Positions 8,162 to 16,545 of a DNA stretch of 45,919 bases are shown here, piece after piece. The notes under the pieces were generated by a model. That model was not told the DNA's origin. It made no database searches and saw only the letters and a program-made list of their open reading frames with translations. The first letter of the stretch is position 1. Each line of letters begins with the position of its first letter. This DNA is from Lachnospiraceae bacterium (GTDB lineage Bacteria; Bacillota; Clostridia; Lachnospirales; Lachnospiraceae): the NCBI GenBank assembly GCA_015058015.1, contig SVDM01000021.1:1-45919 (forward strand), written 5' to 3'. The position numbers and the translations under genes were made by a program.

Positions 8162-8816
8162 TGCGCTGATTCAAATGCTTCTCGAAGGAGTAAGAGATAC
8201 ATTATACATGACGGTTTTGTCAACATTCTTTGCATATGTGCTGGGATTTCCCATTGCCATTGCCCTGGTAATGTTTAGGAAAGGGGGCCTTGCTCCATCC
8301 CCGGTGGCATACAGAGTGATTGATTTTATAACCAATATACTTAGGTCTATACCGTTTCTTATCCTTATGATTCTGGTAATTCCCATTACCAAATTCATAG
8401 TCGGTATAAGCTACGGTTCAACCGCTACGGTAGTACCTTTGGTAATTGCGGCAGCCCCCTTTGTGGGTAGACTTATAGAGTCCTCTCTTTTGGAGGTGGA
8501 TTCGGGAGTTATAGAAGCGGCCATGAGCATGGGAGCTTCAAAAGCAGCCATAGTCTTTAAGGTAATGATACCTGAGGCCAAGACATCCCTTATTACAGGA
8601 GCTACCATAGCCTTAGCAACAATCCTTGGTTACTCGGCTATGGCAGGAGCTGTAGGCGGTGGCGGCCTGGGAGATATAGCTATCCGTTACGGATACATGA
8701 GATACCAGACAGATATGATGATTATTACGGTTGTTCTGCTGGTACTACTGGTGCAGATACTCCAGTCCATAGGTACGCTAATAGCTAAGAAGACCGATAA
8801 GAGGAACAGAAATTAA
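8145..8816 (+). CDS. metI: Methionine ABC importer, permease MetI
   Basis: A 223-residue integral membrane protein with about five hydrophobic segments. It carries the permease-ATPase coupling stretch EAAMSMGASKAAIVFKVMIPEA, near residues 124-145, the EAA motif of binding-protein-dependent importers. The gene overlaps the end of metN. The first ATG (8145) has GAGGAG only four bases away; an alternative ATG at 8155 would be too far from that site. Length and order match MetI in other Firmicutes. Two copies would pair with two MetN in the membrane and receive methionine from MetQ. Confidence 0.95.
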   Translation: MDSMDSALIQMLLEGVRDTLYMTVLSTFFAYVLGFPIAIALVMFRKGGLAPSPVAYRVIDFITNILRSIPFLILMILVIPITKFIVGISYGSTATVVPLVIAAAPFVGRLIESSLLEVDSGVIEAAMSMGASKAAIVFKVMIPEAKTSLITGATIALATILGYSAMAGAVGGGGLGDIAIRYGYMRYQTDMMIITVVLLVLLVQILQSIGTLIAKKTDKRNRN

Positions 8817-8854
8817 TTAAACTTTGAATAAATAAATAGGAAAGAAGGGTTTAT

Positions 8855-9700
8855 ATGAAAAGAACTATCAAAAAGATTGCGGCAGTAGTAATGGCGGGAG
8901 CATTCGTGTGCGGTATGATGACTGGATGTGGAGCAAGCGGCTCCGGTGCATCAAGCTCAGCAGCTTCGAAAAAGAAGATTACGGTTGCTGCCACACCCAC
9001 ACCACATGGGGAGATTTTGGCCAAGGCTAAAGAGGCATTTGAAAAGCAGGGTTATCAGTTAGAGATTAAAGAGTTTACTGACTACGTAATGCCTAACAAT
9101 GTAGTAGACAGCGGAGAAATTGATTGTAACTTCTTCCAGCACAAACCTTACCTTGACGATTTCAATGCTAAGAATAAGACAAAGCTTGTATCCATCGCTC
9201 AGATTCATTATGAGCCCCTTGGAATCTATGCAGGCAAGAGCAAGGATTTAAACAGTATTCCCAATGGAGCAACAATAGCAGTTCCTAATGATTCAACTAA
9301 TGAAGCAAGAGCGCTTCTTCTTTTAGAGGCAAAGGGCATCATTAAGCTTAAAGCCGGAGTGGGAGTAGCAGCTACAGTTCAGGATATTGCAGAGAACCCG
9401 AAGAATGTAAAGATTCAGGAGTTTGCAGCTGAGCAAGTTTCAAGACATAAAGACGAAGTAGATTTCGTAGTACTTAACGGAAACTATGCATTGAATGCGG
9501 GACTTAATGCTTCCAAGGATGCACTTGCAATTGAGACAGCTGATTCAGAGGCTGCCAAGACATATGCCAACATTATCGTTGTAAAAGAAGGTAACGAGAA
9601 TAATGAGGCAGTTCAGGCACTTATTAAGGTTCTTAAGAGTGATGAGATTAAGAAATTCATTAATGAGAACTATAAGGGTGCAGTAGTTCCCATGGACTAA
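8855..9700 (+). CDS. metQ: Methionine-binding lipoprotein MetQ
   Basis: The 281-residue protein starts with a lipoprotein signal peptide: basic residues, a hydrophobic stretch and the lipobox MTGC with Cys25 as the lipid anchor. A serine-rich linker follows, then the NlpA/MetQ fold (KKITVAATPTPHGEIL..., NFFQHKPYLDDFN, EPLGIYAGKSKDL). It captures methionine outside the membrane and passes it to MetNI. The gene lies 38 bases after metI with an AAAGAAGGG ribosome site. A strong terminator follows, and the final residues (NYKGAVVPMD) match the normal end of the family. Confidence 0.95.
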   Translation: MKRTIKKIAAVVMAGAFVCGMMTGCGASGSGASSSAASKKKITVAATPTPHGEILAKAKEAFEKQGYQLEIKEFTDYVMPNNVVDSGEIDCNFFQHKPYLDDFNAKNKTKLVSIAQIHYEPLGIYAGKSKDLNSIPNGATIAVPNDSTNEARALLLLEAKGIIKLKAGVGVAATVQDIAENPKNVKIQEFAAEQVSRHKDEVDFVVLNGNYALNAGLNASKDALAIETADSEAAKTYANIIVVKEGNENNEAVQALIKVLKSDEIKKFINENYKGAVVPMD

Positions 9701-9713
9701 GACCAAATATCTT

Positions 9714-9750
9714 GCCGTATCAATGCTTTGCATTGGTACGGCTATTTTTA
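9714..9750 (+). terminator. Strong terminator between metQ and the decarboxylase gene
   Basis: A 13-bp stem (9714-9726 with 9730-9742, one T-G pair) with a 3-base loop, followed by TATTTTTA. The next gene's ribosome site begins only about 10 bases later, leaving no room for a promoter in between. Confidence 0.9.
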
Positions 9751-9760
9751 TCAGGAAGAT

Positions 9761-11161
9761 ATGAAAGATAAAACACTATTTAACAAATTGCACAATTACA
9801 AATCTGAGGATATCTATCCTTTCCATATGCCGGGTCACAAACGACGCGGCTTTGAAGCATTTAACCCTTATGAGATAGATATTACAGAGATAGAGGGATT
9901 TGATAACTTACATAATGCAACCGGACTCATAAGAAAGACGGAGGAAAGAGCGGCAAAGGTCTTTGGCGCTGATAGAACCTTCCTTCTTGTTAACGGAACA
10001 ACGGGTGGTATGCTATCTGCGGTTTATGCAACGGTAAATGAGGGAGAAGTTCTCCTGATGAGCAGAAACTGCCACAAATGCACCTACAACGCAGCTGTTG
10101 TGGCAAAGGTTGATACAGAGTATCTCTATCCGGAAAGCGAGGGTGACTTCTACGGTGCAGTATCTCCTGAGCTGGTAGCGGAGAAGATGGATGCTAATCC
10201 TCGTATAAAGACAGTGGTAATAGTATCTCCCACCTACGAGGGAATCGTATCCCCTATAAAGGAGATAGCCAAAGTGATCCATGAAAGAGGAGGGATCCTT
10301 ATAGTAGATGAGGCCCATGGATCCCACCTGCACTTTTGTGAAGGCTTCCCGAAGGACGGCCTGTCTGCCGGTGCGGATATTGTAATCCACAGCATACACA
10401 AAACCCTGCCCTCTTTTACACAAACAGCTCTCCTTCATGTAGGCAGCAATCGGGTAGACACTGAAAGGCTAAAAAGTGCCTTGACAATCTTTCAAACCAG
10501 TAGCCCATCATACATACTTATGGCAGGAATAGACAGATGCATAACCTTTCTTGAGGAGGAGGGAAAGCCTGTATTTTCAGCCTATGTAAAGGAACTGAAG
10601 GGATTGAGAGTGGCTCTCGAAAATTTAAAAAAGATTAAACTATTCAAGATGGAGCATAGTGAGAATGGAGCTGGGTACGACCCGGGAAAAGTGGTACTTC
10701 TAACAAGGGGAACCAATCTTTCGGGAGCAAATCTTATGACTATCTTGCGAGACACGTACCGCATTGAATGTGAGATGGCAGGGCCAAGGCACGTAATTGC
10801 CATGACTTCCGTTATGGACACCCCGGAAGGCTTTGAGAGACTTGCAAAAGCGGTAATTGAAATTGATAAATCTGCCGAAATAGAAAGTGAAACAGGTTCA
10901 TTTCTAATTGATAGCCCAAAGAAGCGCCACCCAATGTGGAAAACGGTCACCTTGCCGGGAGAGTATGTGGATATTGCATCTGCGGCAGGAAGAATCTCAG
11001 AGGAATTTTTGTATCTTTATCCTCCGGGAATTCCCCTTATTGTTCCGGGGGAAGTAATTACCGACGAATTAGTGGCAAACCTGGACAGATACAGGGATTG
11101 CGGCCTTGAGATAACAGGCTTTACAGGGGCCGGCATGGGGCTAATAAAGGTTGTCATTTAG
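9761..11161 (+). CDS. Short Orn/Lys/Arg decarboxylase-family PLP enzyme (YaaO-like)
   Basis: A 466-residue fold-type I PLP enzyme of the Orn/Lys/Arg decarboxylase family, in the short form that lacks the N-terminal response-regulator-like wing. The family's FHMPGHKRRG lies at 21-30, VNGTTGG at 77-83, the PLP-ring aspartate in DEAHG (183-187), and the lysine that binds PLP in SIHKT is Lys214. The C-terminal domain ends YPPGIPLIVPGE.... It would make a polyamine precursor, but the substrate cannot be told from sequence. The start is placed at 9761, behind CAGGAAG; a longer frame begins inside the terminator. It opens the yaaO-like block and leads to the kinase 45 bases further on. Confidence 0.9.
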   Translation: MKDKTLFNKLHNYKSEDIYPFHMPGHKRRGFEAFNPYEIDITEIEGFDNLHNATGLIRKTEERAAKVFGADRTFLLVNGTTGGMLSAVYATVNEGEVLLMSRNCHKCTYNAAVVAKVDTEYLYPESEGDFYGAVSPELVAEKMDANPRIKTVVIVSPTYEGIVSPIKEIAKVIHERGGILIVDEAHGSHLHFCEGFPKDGLSAGADIVIHSIHKTLPSFTQTALLHVGSNRVDTERLKSALTIFQTSSPSYILMAGIDRCITFLEEEGKPVFSAYVKELKGLRVALENLKKIKLFKMEHSENGAGYDPGKVVLLTRGTNLSGANLMTILRDTYRIECEMAGPRHVIAMTSVMDTPEGFERLAKAVIEIDKSAEIESETGSFLIDSPKKRHPMWKTVTLPGEYVDIASAAGRISEEFLYLYPPGIPLIVPGEVITDELVANLDRYRDCGLEITGFTGAGMGLIKVVI

Positions 11162-11206
11162 AAAAGTCTATATTATACTAGAACTACATCAATCAGGTAG
11201 GACTTT

Positions 11207-11809
11207 ATGGGACAGATATTTTATTTGATGGGTAAGAGCTCATCGGGAAAAGATACACTTTACAGAAAACTTACACAGGAGAATCCATACGGACTAGAGA
11301 GCATCGTATCCTACACCACCCGCCCCATACGAGGGGAGGAAAAGGAGGGAAGAGAATATCATTTCGTATCCGTAGATGCTTTCGAGAGACTGAAAAGTAC
11401 AGGTAAAGTTATAGAATATCGGGCTTATAATACGGTGCATGGTATCTGGTATTACTTCCTGGCAGACGATGGACAGATAGAACTTGATAAAAAGAGCTAT
11501 CTCCTAATTGGAACACTGGAAGGCTATGAAAGCCTTATAGGATACTTCGGTAAAGATGCTATTGTTCCCATCTATCTTGAGGTTGATGACGGCGTACGTC
11601 TTCAGAGAGCCCTTGACAGAGAAAAGACCCAGCCCAGCCCCAAGTATGCGGAGCTTTGCAGAAGGTACTTGGCGGATCAGGAGGATTTCTCGGAGGAGAG
11701 GCTGGCAAAAGACGGGATAACCGTTCGGTTTAACAATGAGAATGTAGAAGAGACCTGTAGAAATATACTGGACTATATTGGAGGTTTCGGCAATGGACAT
11801 AAAGATTAA
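11207..11809 (+). CDS. Guanylate kinase-like protein
   Basis: The 200-residue protein has the guanylate kinase plan. The P-loop is GKSSSGKDT (about 9-17), the GMP-binding stretch is [21 protein letters not shown] (only part of it matches canonical Gmk exactly), and there is a C-terminal nucleotide-monophosphate kinase helix. It differs from ordinary Gmk: the loop has Asp-Thr after Lys, and the region after the GMP site ([16 protein letters not shown]) departs from the usual EYAxxxGxxYGT. It may therefore not be the main Gmk. In Bacillus this slot is occupied by tmk, so a nucleotide kinase role is conserved in position but not in family. Its end overlaps the yaaR-like gene by 17 bases. Confidence 0.85.
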   Translation: MGQIFYLMGKSSSGKDTLYRKLTQENPYGLESIVSYTTRPIRGEEKEGREYHFVSVDAFERLKSTGKVIEYRAYNTVHGIWYYFLADDGQIELDKKSYLLIGTLEGYESLIGYFGKDAIVPIYLEVDDGVRLQRALDREKTQPSPKYAELCRRYLADQEDFSEERLAKDGITVRFNNENVEETCRNILDYIGGFGNGHKD

Positions 11810-12233
11810 TCAGACCACTCCGGTGGCGCCCACAGACAGCACCTCACAGGTTAAGCAGGACGACGGCGAGTTTAAGTTTACCCTCATTAGCAATATCGAA
11901 GAGAAGGACTTACAAAATAAGCTGTCATCTTTGATGGACGAGATAACAACTCAGGGTAAAAAGCTGGCAGAGCATATGGATGTCAGAGACATGAAGCATT
12001 ACAGGGAACTGGTTAAGAGCTTCATGAACGAGATTGTTAGCCGGTCTCATGAGTTCTCAAGAGAGAACTTCCTTGACAGAAGAGGCCGTCACAGGGTGTA
12101 CGGAATCGTTAAGCTGGTGGATAAGAACCTGGACGATTTGGCCACAGAGCTTATGAAAGACGAGAAGGACCATCTGTCAATCCTTAGTAAAGTCGGGGAG
12201 ATAAGGGGCTTGCTTCTGGACATTTGCACTTAA
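11793..12233 (+). CDS. yaaR: YaaR family protein (DUF327)
   Basis: A 146-residue, mostly helical cytosolic protein of the YaaR/DUF327 family. Recognisable parts are the flexible N-terminus ([15 protein letters not shown]), the long helix carrying [15 protein letters not shown] near residues 64-78, and [22 protein letters not shown]. The function is unknown; family members sit constantly between the nucleotide kinase and holB genes in Firmicutes. The start is placed at 11793, where GGAGG lies seven bases upstream. It overlaps the kinase gene, so translation is probably coupled. Confidence 0.88.
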   Translation: MDIKINQTTPVAPTDSTSQVKQDDGEFKFTLISNIEEKDLQNKLSSLMDEITTQGKKLAEHMDVRDMKHYRELVKSFMNEIVSRSHEFSRENFLDRRGRHRVYGIVKLVDKNLDDLATELMKDEKDHLSILSKVGEIRGLLLDICT

Positions 12234-12280
12234 ATTATTAAATTAGGAATAATTTTTACTTAGGGAAATCGGGGGATAAT

Positions 12281-13267
12281 ATGACAGACTATAAGTGTGT
12301 TATCGGGCACAATAAAACCATAGATTTTTTGAAGAATACCATCTCTTCCGGCAAGGTGGGCCATGCCTACATATTTGACGGAGAGGATTACTCCGGCAAG
12401 TCTTTATTGGCAGGTATATTTGCAGCAGCTCTGCAGTGTGAAGCCGGGGGAGAAGAGCCTTGCGGACAGTGTCATTCCTGTAAGCAGGCAGCCACGGGCA
12501 ATCAGCCGGATATCATCTGGCTGGATCACGAAAAGCCGGGTTCAATCGGAGTAGATGACATAAGAACTCTTAACAACGACATCGTTATAAAGCCATATAG
12601 CAGTCGTTATAAGATATATATTATAAAAGAGGCTGAGAAGATGACGGAGCAGGCACAGAATGCCCTTCTTAAAACCATAGAAGAGCCGCCCTCCTACGCC
12701 ATAATTCTGCTTCTTACCAACAATTACGAGAGCCTCCTGCAGACTATTTTATCCCGTTGCATCAGAATTGAGCTTTGTCCTGTTCCCACGGATGTTATAA
12801 AAGGCTATCTGATGGAGAAAGAGGGAGTTGTGGAGTATCAGGCTCGAGTTTGTGCGGCATTTGCCCAGGGTAACGTGGGCAAGGCCATCAGGCTTGCTCA
12901 TTCGGAAGAGTTCAACCAGATTAAGGATGAAGCCTTAAGACTGGTGAAGAATATCAAGAAGATGGAACAGTTTGAAGTGCTCTTTCTTCTAAACGGTATT
13001 ACGGATTACAAGCTTTCCATATCGGATTTTCTTGATATTATAATGGTATGGTATCGCGATGTGTTACTCTTTAAAGCAACCAACGATGCCAACGGCCTTA
13101 TATTCAAAGACGAGGTGTCGGAGATTATAAAGCAGGCAAAGAAGTCCTCCTATCAGGGGATTGAGAATATACTTGAAGGTCTTGCCAAGGCCAAGAGCAG
13201 AATCAGGGCAAATGTCAACTTTGACTTGGTTGTAGAGTTATTGTTCCTGACTATGAGAGAGAATTAA
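12281..13267 (+). CDS. holB: DNA polymerase III subunit delta'
   Basis: The 328-residue protein is the delta' subunit of the clamp loader, which helps place the sliding clamp on DNA. The N-terminus VIGHNKTIDFLKNTISSGKVGHAYIFDG... is typical. The nucleotide loop is GEDYSGKS (34-41). The zinc module has Cys53, 61, 64 and 67 (CGQCHSC), and the arginine finger sits in the SRC motif. The sensor region reads TEQAQNALLKTIEEPP. The C-terminal collar domain is present, so the length is normal. A GGGGGAT ribosome site precedes ATG 12281. Position after yaaR and before ricT matches B. subtilis. Confidence 0.95.
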   Translation: MTDYKCVIGHNKTIDFLKNTISSGKVGHAYIFDGEDYSGKSLLAGIFAAALQCEAGGEEPCGQCHSCKQAATGNQPDIIWLDHEKPGSIGVDDIRTLNNDIVIKPYSSRYKIYIIKEAEKMTEQAQNALLKTIEEPPSYAIILLLTNNYESLLQTILSRCIRIELCPVPTDVIKGYLMEKEGVVEYQARVCAAFAQGNVGKAIRLAHSEEFNQIKDEALRLVKNIKKMEQFEVLFLLNGITDYKLSISDFLDIIMVWYRDVLLFKATNDANGLIFKDEVSEIIKQAKKSSYQGIENILEGLAKAKSRIRANVNFDLVVELLFLTMREN

Positions 13268-13287
13268 TACAGAAAGGTTTTACGTAG

Positions 13288-14196
13288 ATGGTAAAGGTAA
13301 TAGGAGTCAGATTTAGGAATGCGGGAAAGATATACTATTTCTCGCCTAAAGGCATGGACATAAAAAAGGGCAGTCATGTAATAGTTGAAACTGCCAGAGG
13401 AGTGGAGTACGGAAGCGTAGTTATAGGTGTTAAGGAAGTGCCGGACGACGAAGTAATTCAACCCCTTAAGGAAGTCATCAGGGTGGCTACACCGGAGGAT
13501 GACAAGAAAGAACTTAAGAATCATGACAAGGAAAAAGAGGCATTTAAGATATGTCTCGAGAAGATAGCAAAACACGGACTTGAGATGAAGCTGATAGATG
13601 CCGAGTACACCTTTGATAATAATAAGGTGTTGTTTTATTTCACGGCAGACGGCAGAATTGACTTCCGTGAGCTGGTTAAGGATCTGGCAGCAGTATTCAA
13701 GACAAGAATTGAACTTCGCCAGATTGGTGTGCGTGATGAGACCAAGATATTAGGGGGTATCGGCATCTGCGGAAGACCTCTGTGTTGTAATACGCATCTG
13801 TCAGACTTTGTGCCGGTATCAATTAAGATGGCCAAGGAGCAGAACTTATCCCTTAATCCCACTAAGATTTCCGGAGTATGCGGAAGACTTATGTGCTGCT
13901 TGAAGAATGAGGCGGAGACCTACGAATACTTAAACTCCAAGCTGCCTTCAGTGGGTGATACGGTTAAATCCTTTGATGGATTCACAGGAGAGGTACAATC
14001 TGTAAATGTCCTTCGTCAGACAGTTAAGCTTCTTATCGAAGTGAACGACGAGAAGGAGATTAGGGAATACAAGATTGAGGAATTAAAATACAAGCCTCAT
14101 CGCAAGAAAGAAAAGGTAACCATCTCTGCCGAGGAGATGAAGGCTCTTGAGGAGCTGGAGAAGAAAGAGGAGAAGTCGAAGTTAGATGACAATTAA
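13288..14196 (+). CDS. ricT: RicT/YaaT PSP1-domain protein
   Basis: The 302-residue product carries the PSP1 domain. The start VIGVRFRNAGKIYYFSP and the paired cysteine motifs CGRPLCC (Cys161, 166, 167) and CGRLMCC (198, 203, 204) are hallmarks. In Bacillus, RicT joins RicA and RicF in the Y-complex, which carries iron-sulfur clusters and steers RNase Y mRNA cleavage; these cysteines are cluster ligands. RicA and RicF are not in this window. The C-terminus is a charged lysine/glutamate tail. It starts 20 bases after holB with AGAAAGG upstream and overlaps trmN6 by 11 bases. Confidence 0.93.
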   Translation: MVKVIGVRFRNAGKIYYFSPKGMDIKKGSHVIVETARGVEYGSVVIGVKEVPDDEVIQPLKEVIRVATPEDDKKELKNHDKEKEAFKICLEKIAKHGLEMKLIDAEYTFDNNKVLFYFTADGRIDFRELVKDLAAVFKTRIELRQIGVRDETKILGGIGICGRPLCCNTHLSDFVPVSIKMAKEQNLSLNPTKISGVCGRLMCCLKNEAETYEYLNSKLPSVGDTVKSFDGFTGEVQSVNVLRQTVKLLIEVNDEKEIREYKIEELKYKPHRKKEKVTISAEEMKALEELEKKEEKSKLDDN

Positions 14197-14923
14197 TCTC
14201 TTACCCAATGAAAGAATGGATGACCTGCATCGCAATGGATTCAAGATAATCCAGAATTCCGAGAGATTCTGTTTCGGAATGGATGCAGTGCTCCTGTCGG
14301 GATTTGCGGATGCGGCGGAAGGCGAGAAGGTCTTAGATTTGGGCACCGGAACCGGGATTATCCCCATTCTTATGGCGGCCAAGACTAAGGGAGAGCACTT
14401 TACCGGGCTTGAGATTCAGCCCGAGAGTGCAGATATGGCAAGCCGCAGCGTTGCTTACAACCGGCTCGAAGGCAGAATTGACATAATAGTAGGCGATATC
14501 AAAGATGCTTCCACCACCTTCGGAGCATCTTCTTTTGACGTTATAACAACCAACCCGCCATACATGATAGCTGACCACGGCCTTACCAACCCTGACGAGG
14601 CTAAAGCTATAGCAAGACACGAAATAAAGTGCACCTTGGAGGATGTCATAGCCCAAAGTGCCAAGCTTCTTCGCCCGGGGGGAAGATTCTTTATGGTTCA
14701 CAGACCCTTTAGATTAGGGGAGATATTCCCTTTGATGACTAAGTATAAGATTGAGCCAAAGAGGATGCGGCTGGTATATCCTTATGTGGATGCAGAGCCC
14801 AATATGGTCCTTATAGAGGGAAACCGTGGCGGAAAACCAAGACTTAAAGTGGAGAAGCCACTAATCGTATACAATGAAAAAGGCGTTTACACTGATGAGA
14901 TTTACGATATCTACGGATACTAA
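14186..14923 (+). CDS. trmN6: tRNA1(Val) adenine-37 N6-methyltransferase (YabB-like)
   Basis: A 245-residue class I methyltransferase. The SAM-binding loop is VLDLGTGTGIIPIL and the N6-adenine motif is TNPPYM, which flips the target adenine. The N-terminus ERMDDLHRNGFKIIQNSERFCFGMDAVLLSGFA is diagnostic of the TrmN6/YabB group, which methylates A37 in tRNA-Val. RNA specificity is taken from the family. It begins inside the end of ricT, and rsmI follows 20 bases later. The GIY-YIG gene (yazA) that lies here in Bacillus is missing. Confidence 0.92.
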   Translation: MTINLLPNERMDDLHRNGFKIIQNSERFCFGMDAVLLSGFADAAEGEKVLDLGTGTGIIPILMAAKTKGEHFTGLEIQPESADMASRSVAYNRLEGRIDIIVGDIKDASTTFGASSFDVITTNPPYMIADHGLTNPDEAKAIARHEIKCTLEDVIAQSAKLLRPGGRFFMVHRPFRLGEIFPLMTKYKIEPKRMRLVYPYVDAEPNMVLIEGNRGGKPRLKVEKPLIVYNEKGVYTDEIYDIYGY

Positions 14924-14943
14924 ATCTTTAAAGGAGATTTAAT

Positions 14944-15786
14944 ATGCAGGGAAAACTCTATCTGTGTGCAACCCCCATAGGGAACCTGGAAGACATGACT
15001 TTCAGGGCTGTCCGCACGTTAAAAGAAGCGGACCTTATTGCGGCGGAGGACACCAGGAACTCCATAAAACTACTTAATCATTACGACATTAAGACCCCCA
15101 TGACCAGCTATCATGAGCACAATAAGATTGAAAAGGCAAGATATCTGGTTGACTGTATAAAGGAGGGTACTAATGTGGCACTCATAACTGACGCCGGGAC
15201 ACCGGGAATATCAGATCCAGGGGAGGAACTGGTGAGGATGTGTATTGATGAGGGCATAGAAGTAACCTCTCTGCCGGGAGCGGTGGCATGTATTAATGCC
15301 CTTACCATTTCCGGACTTCCCACAAGAAGGTTTGCATTCGAGGCATTTCTCCCAACGGATAAGAAAAAGAGGCAGGAGATAATAGACTCCCTTGGGGAAG
15401 AGACCAGAACGATTATTATATACGAGGCGCCTCATCACCTGGTGCGGACCTTGGAACAGTTACTAGAAGCAGTTGGTGATAGGGAGATATCCTTATGCCG
15501 GGAGCTTACCAAAAGGTATGAAACCGTATATAGAGATACCATTTCCGGGGCTATTGAGTATTACAGGAATAATGACCCCAAAGGGGAATTTGTGCTGGTT
15601 ATTGCCGGAAAAAGCCGGGATGAAATAGCAAGAGAAAAGCAGGCAAAATGGGAAGAGATGAGCATAGAAGACCATATGGAAGTATATCTTTCCAAGGGGA
15701 TGCCTAAGAAGGATGCCATGAAGCAGGTGGCATCTGACAGAGGGGTATCAAAGCGCGATATATACAGTGCATTGAATAAGGACTAG
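14944..15786 (+). CDS. rsmI: 16S rRNA (cytidine-1402 2'-O)-methyltransferase
   Basis: The 280-residue protein belongs to the tetrapyrrole methylase-like RsmI family, which 2'-O-methylates C1402 in the ribosome decoding centre. Visible signatures are LYLCATPIGNLEDMTFRA at the start, AAEDTRNSIKLLNHY, LITDAGTPGISDPGEELV and SLPGAVACINAL, all at the expected positions. The C-terminal KxxAxxxGVSKRDIY-like helix is present. AAAGGAG lies seven bases before the ATG. It closes the run that starts at the decarboxylase gene. Confidence 0.95.
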   Translation: MQGKLYLCATPIGNLEDMTFRAVRTLKEADLIAAEDTRNSIKLLNHYDIKTPMTSYHEHNKIEKARYLVDCIKEGTNVALITDAGTPGISDPGEELVRMCIDEGIEVTSLPGAVACINALTISGLPTRRFAFEAFLPTDKKKRQEIIDSLGEETRTIIIYEAPHHLVRTLEQLLEAVGDREISLCRELTKRYETVYRDTISGAIEYYRNNDPKGEFVLVIAGKSRDEIAREKQAKWEEMSIEDHMEVYLSKGMPKKDAMKQVASDRGVSKRDIYSALNKD

Positions 15787-15834
15787 CGTATTTCCAATTG
15801 TCTACCAATATTTGAACAATATTACAGATTGGGC

Positions 15835-15863
15835 TTGAAATTTTTGGCGGGTAATGTTAATAT
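15835..15863 (+). promoter_or_regulatory. Promoter of the abrB-like gene
   Basis: TTGAAA (15835-15840), a 17-base spacer and TAATAT (15858-15863), 38 bases before the start codon. This gives the regulator its own promoter after rsmI. Confidence 0.8.
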
Positions 15864-15901
15864 TTACCTATCAAATTTATAGTAAAGTGAAGGTGATAGT
15901 A

Positions 15902-16156
15902 ATGAGAGATACAGGTGTTGTAAGGAAGCTTGACGAATTGGGTCGCATCACGCTTCCTATGGAGCTTAGAAAGAGTCTTGGACTTAAAGAAAAAGACGCG
16001 CTCCAGATTTTCGTGGACGGGGAAAGAATTATCCTTGAGAGATATGCTCCCAGTGATATATTCACAGGCAGCATGGATGATTTGTTTGAGTACCATGGAA
16101 AGAAGGTTTCTAAAGAAACCATTATCGAACTCGCAAAGCTCGCGAAGATTATTTAA
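15902..16156 (+). CDS. abrB: AbrB/SpoVT-type transcriptional regulator
   Basis: An 84-residue transition-state regulator. Residues 1-45 are the swapped-hairpin AbrB domain: RDTGVVRKLDELGRITLPMELRKSLGL followed by a DALQIFVDGERIIL strand pair. This domain dimerises and binds curved AT-rich DNA. The C-terminal 35 residues are the family's oligomerisation part. I place the start at 15902, with AAGGTGAT upstream; an upstream in-frame ATG at 15854 lies at the -10 element and cannot be used from this promoter. Targets are not predictable from sequence; sporulation or growth-phase control is typical for the family. Confidence 0.92.
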   Translation: MRDTGVVRKLDELGRITLPMELRKSLGLKEKDALQIFVDGERIILERYAPSDIFTGSMDDLFEYHGKKVSKETIIELAKLAKII

Positions 16157-16202
16157 TAAGCGGGTAGAATCAGGTACAATTCATATAGTACAATAAAAAA
16201 TA

Positions 16203-16232
16203 AGGACATCCGGATGGATGTCCCTATTTTTA
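16203..16232. terminator. Bidirectional terminator between abrB and tRNA-Pro
   Basis: An 8-bp stem (16204-16211 with 16216-16223) with a 4-base loop, with CTATTTTTAT on the right and AAAAAATAA on the left. It serves the plus-strand abrB gene and the minus-strand tRNA-Pro. Confidence 0.85.
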
Positions 16233-16306
16233 TCGGCGCGACAGGATTTGAACCTGCGACCTCTGCGTCCCGAACGCAGCGCTCTACCAAGCTGAGCCAC
16301 GCGCCG
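16233..16306 (-). tRNA. tRNA-Pro (anticodon CGG)
   Basis: The minus strand folds as a complete cloverleaf: a 7-bp acceptor stem (CGGCGCG with CGCGCCG), a D-arm with GCTCAGCTTGGTAGAGC, an anticodon stem CTGCG/CGCAG with loop TTCGGGA, and a T-arm with GGTTCAAATCC. The discriminator base is A. The CCA end is not encoded. It would read CCG proline codons. Confidence 0.95.
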
Positions 16307-16316
16307 TGCACGTAAT

Positions 16317-16345
16317 ATAATACCACACAAGCTCTAGACCGTCAA
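16317..16345 (-). promoter_or_regulatory. Promoter of tRNA-Pro
   Basis: On the minus strand: TTGACG (16345 to 16340), a 17-base spacer and TATTAT (16322 to 16317), placed to start transcription just before the tRNA. Confidence 0.75.
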
Positions 16346-16545
16346 AACTTTTTTGGGGGAGTGGATAAAAAACGTGTAGTAGTCAGAATATTGTTGATAT
16401 TTTTTAATATATTAGCATAATTCGCTATAAAAGGTGCACGTTTGGTGTGGCTTTTTTTGGAAAATCAGGTATAATGTTAGTGTGTGTAGGTATTAGCCTA
16501 GAGCGGGGAGAACAAAGCGTGTACAGGCATTAAGGAGGGGTATTT

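Noticed and set aside
9728-9760. Extended N-terminus for the decarboxylase-like protein
   Set aside because: The extra codons lie in the metQ terminator hairpin; the later ATG has the ribosome site and gives the family start.
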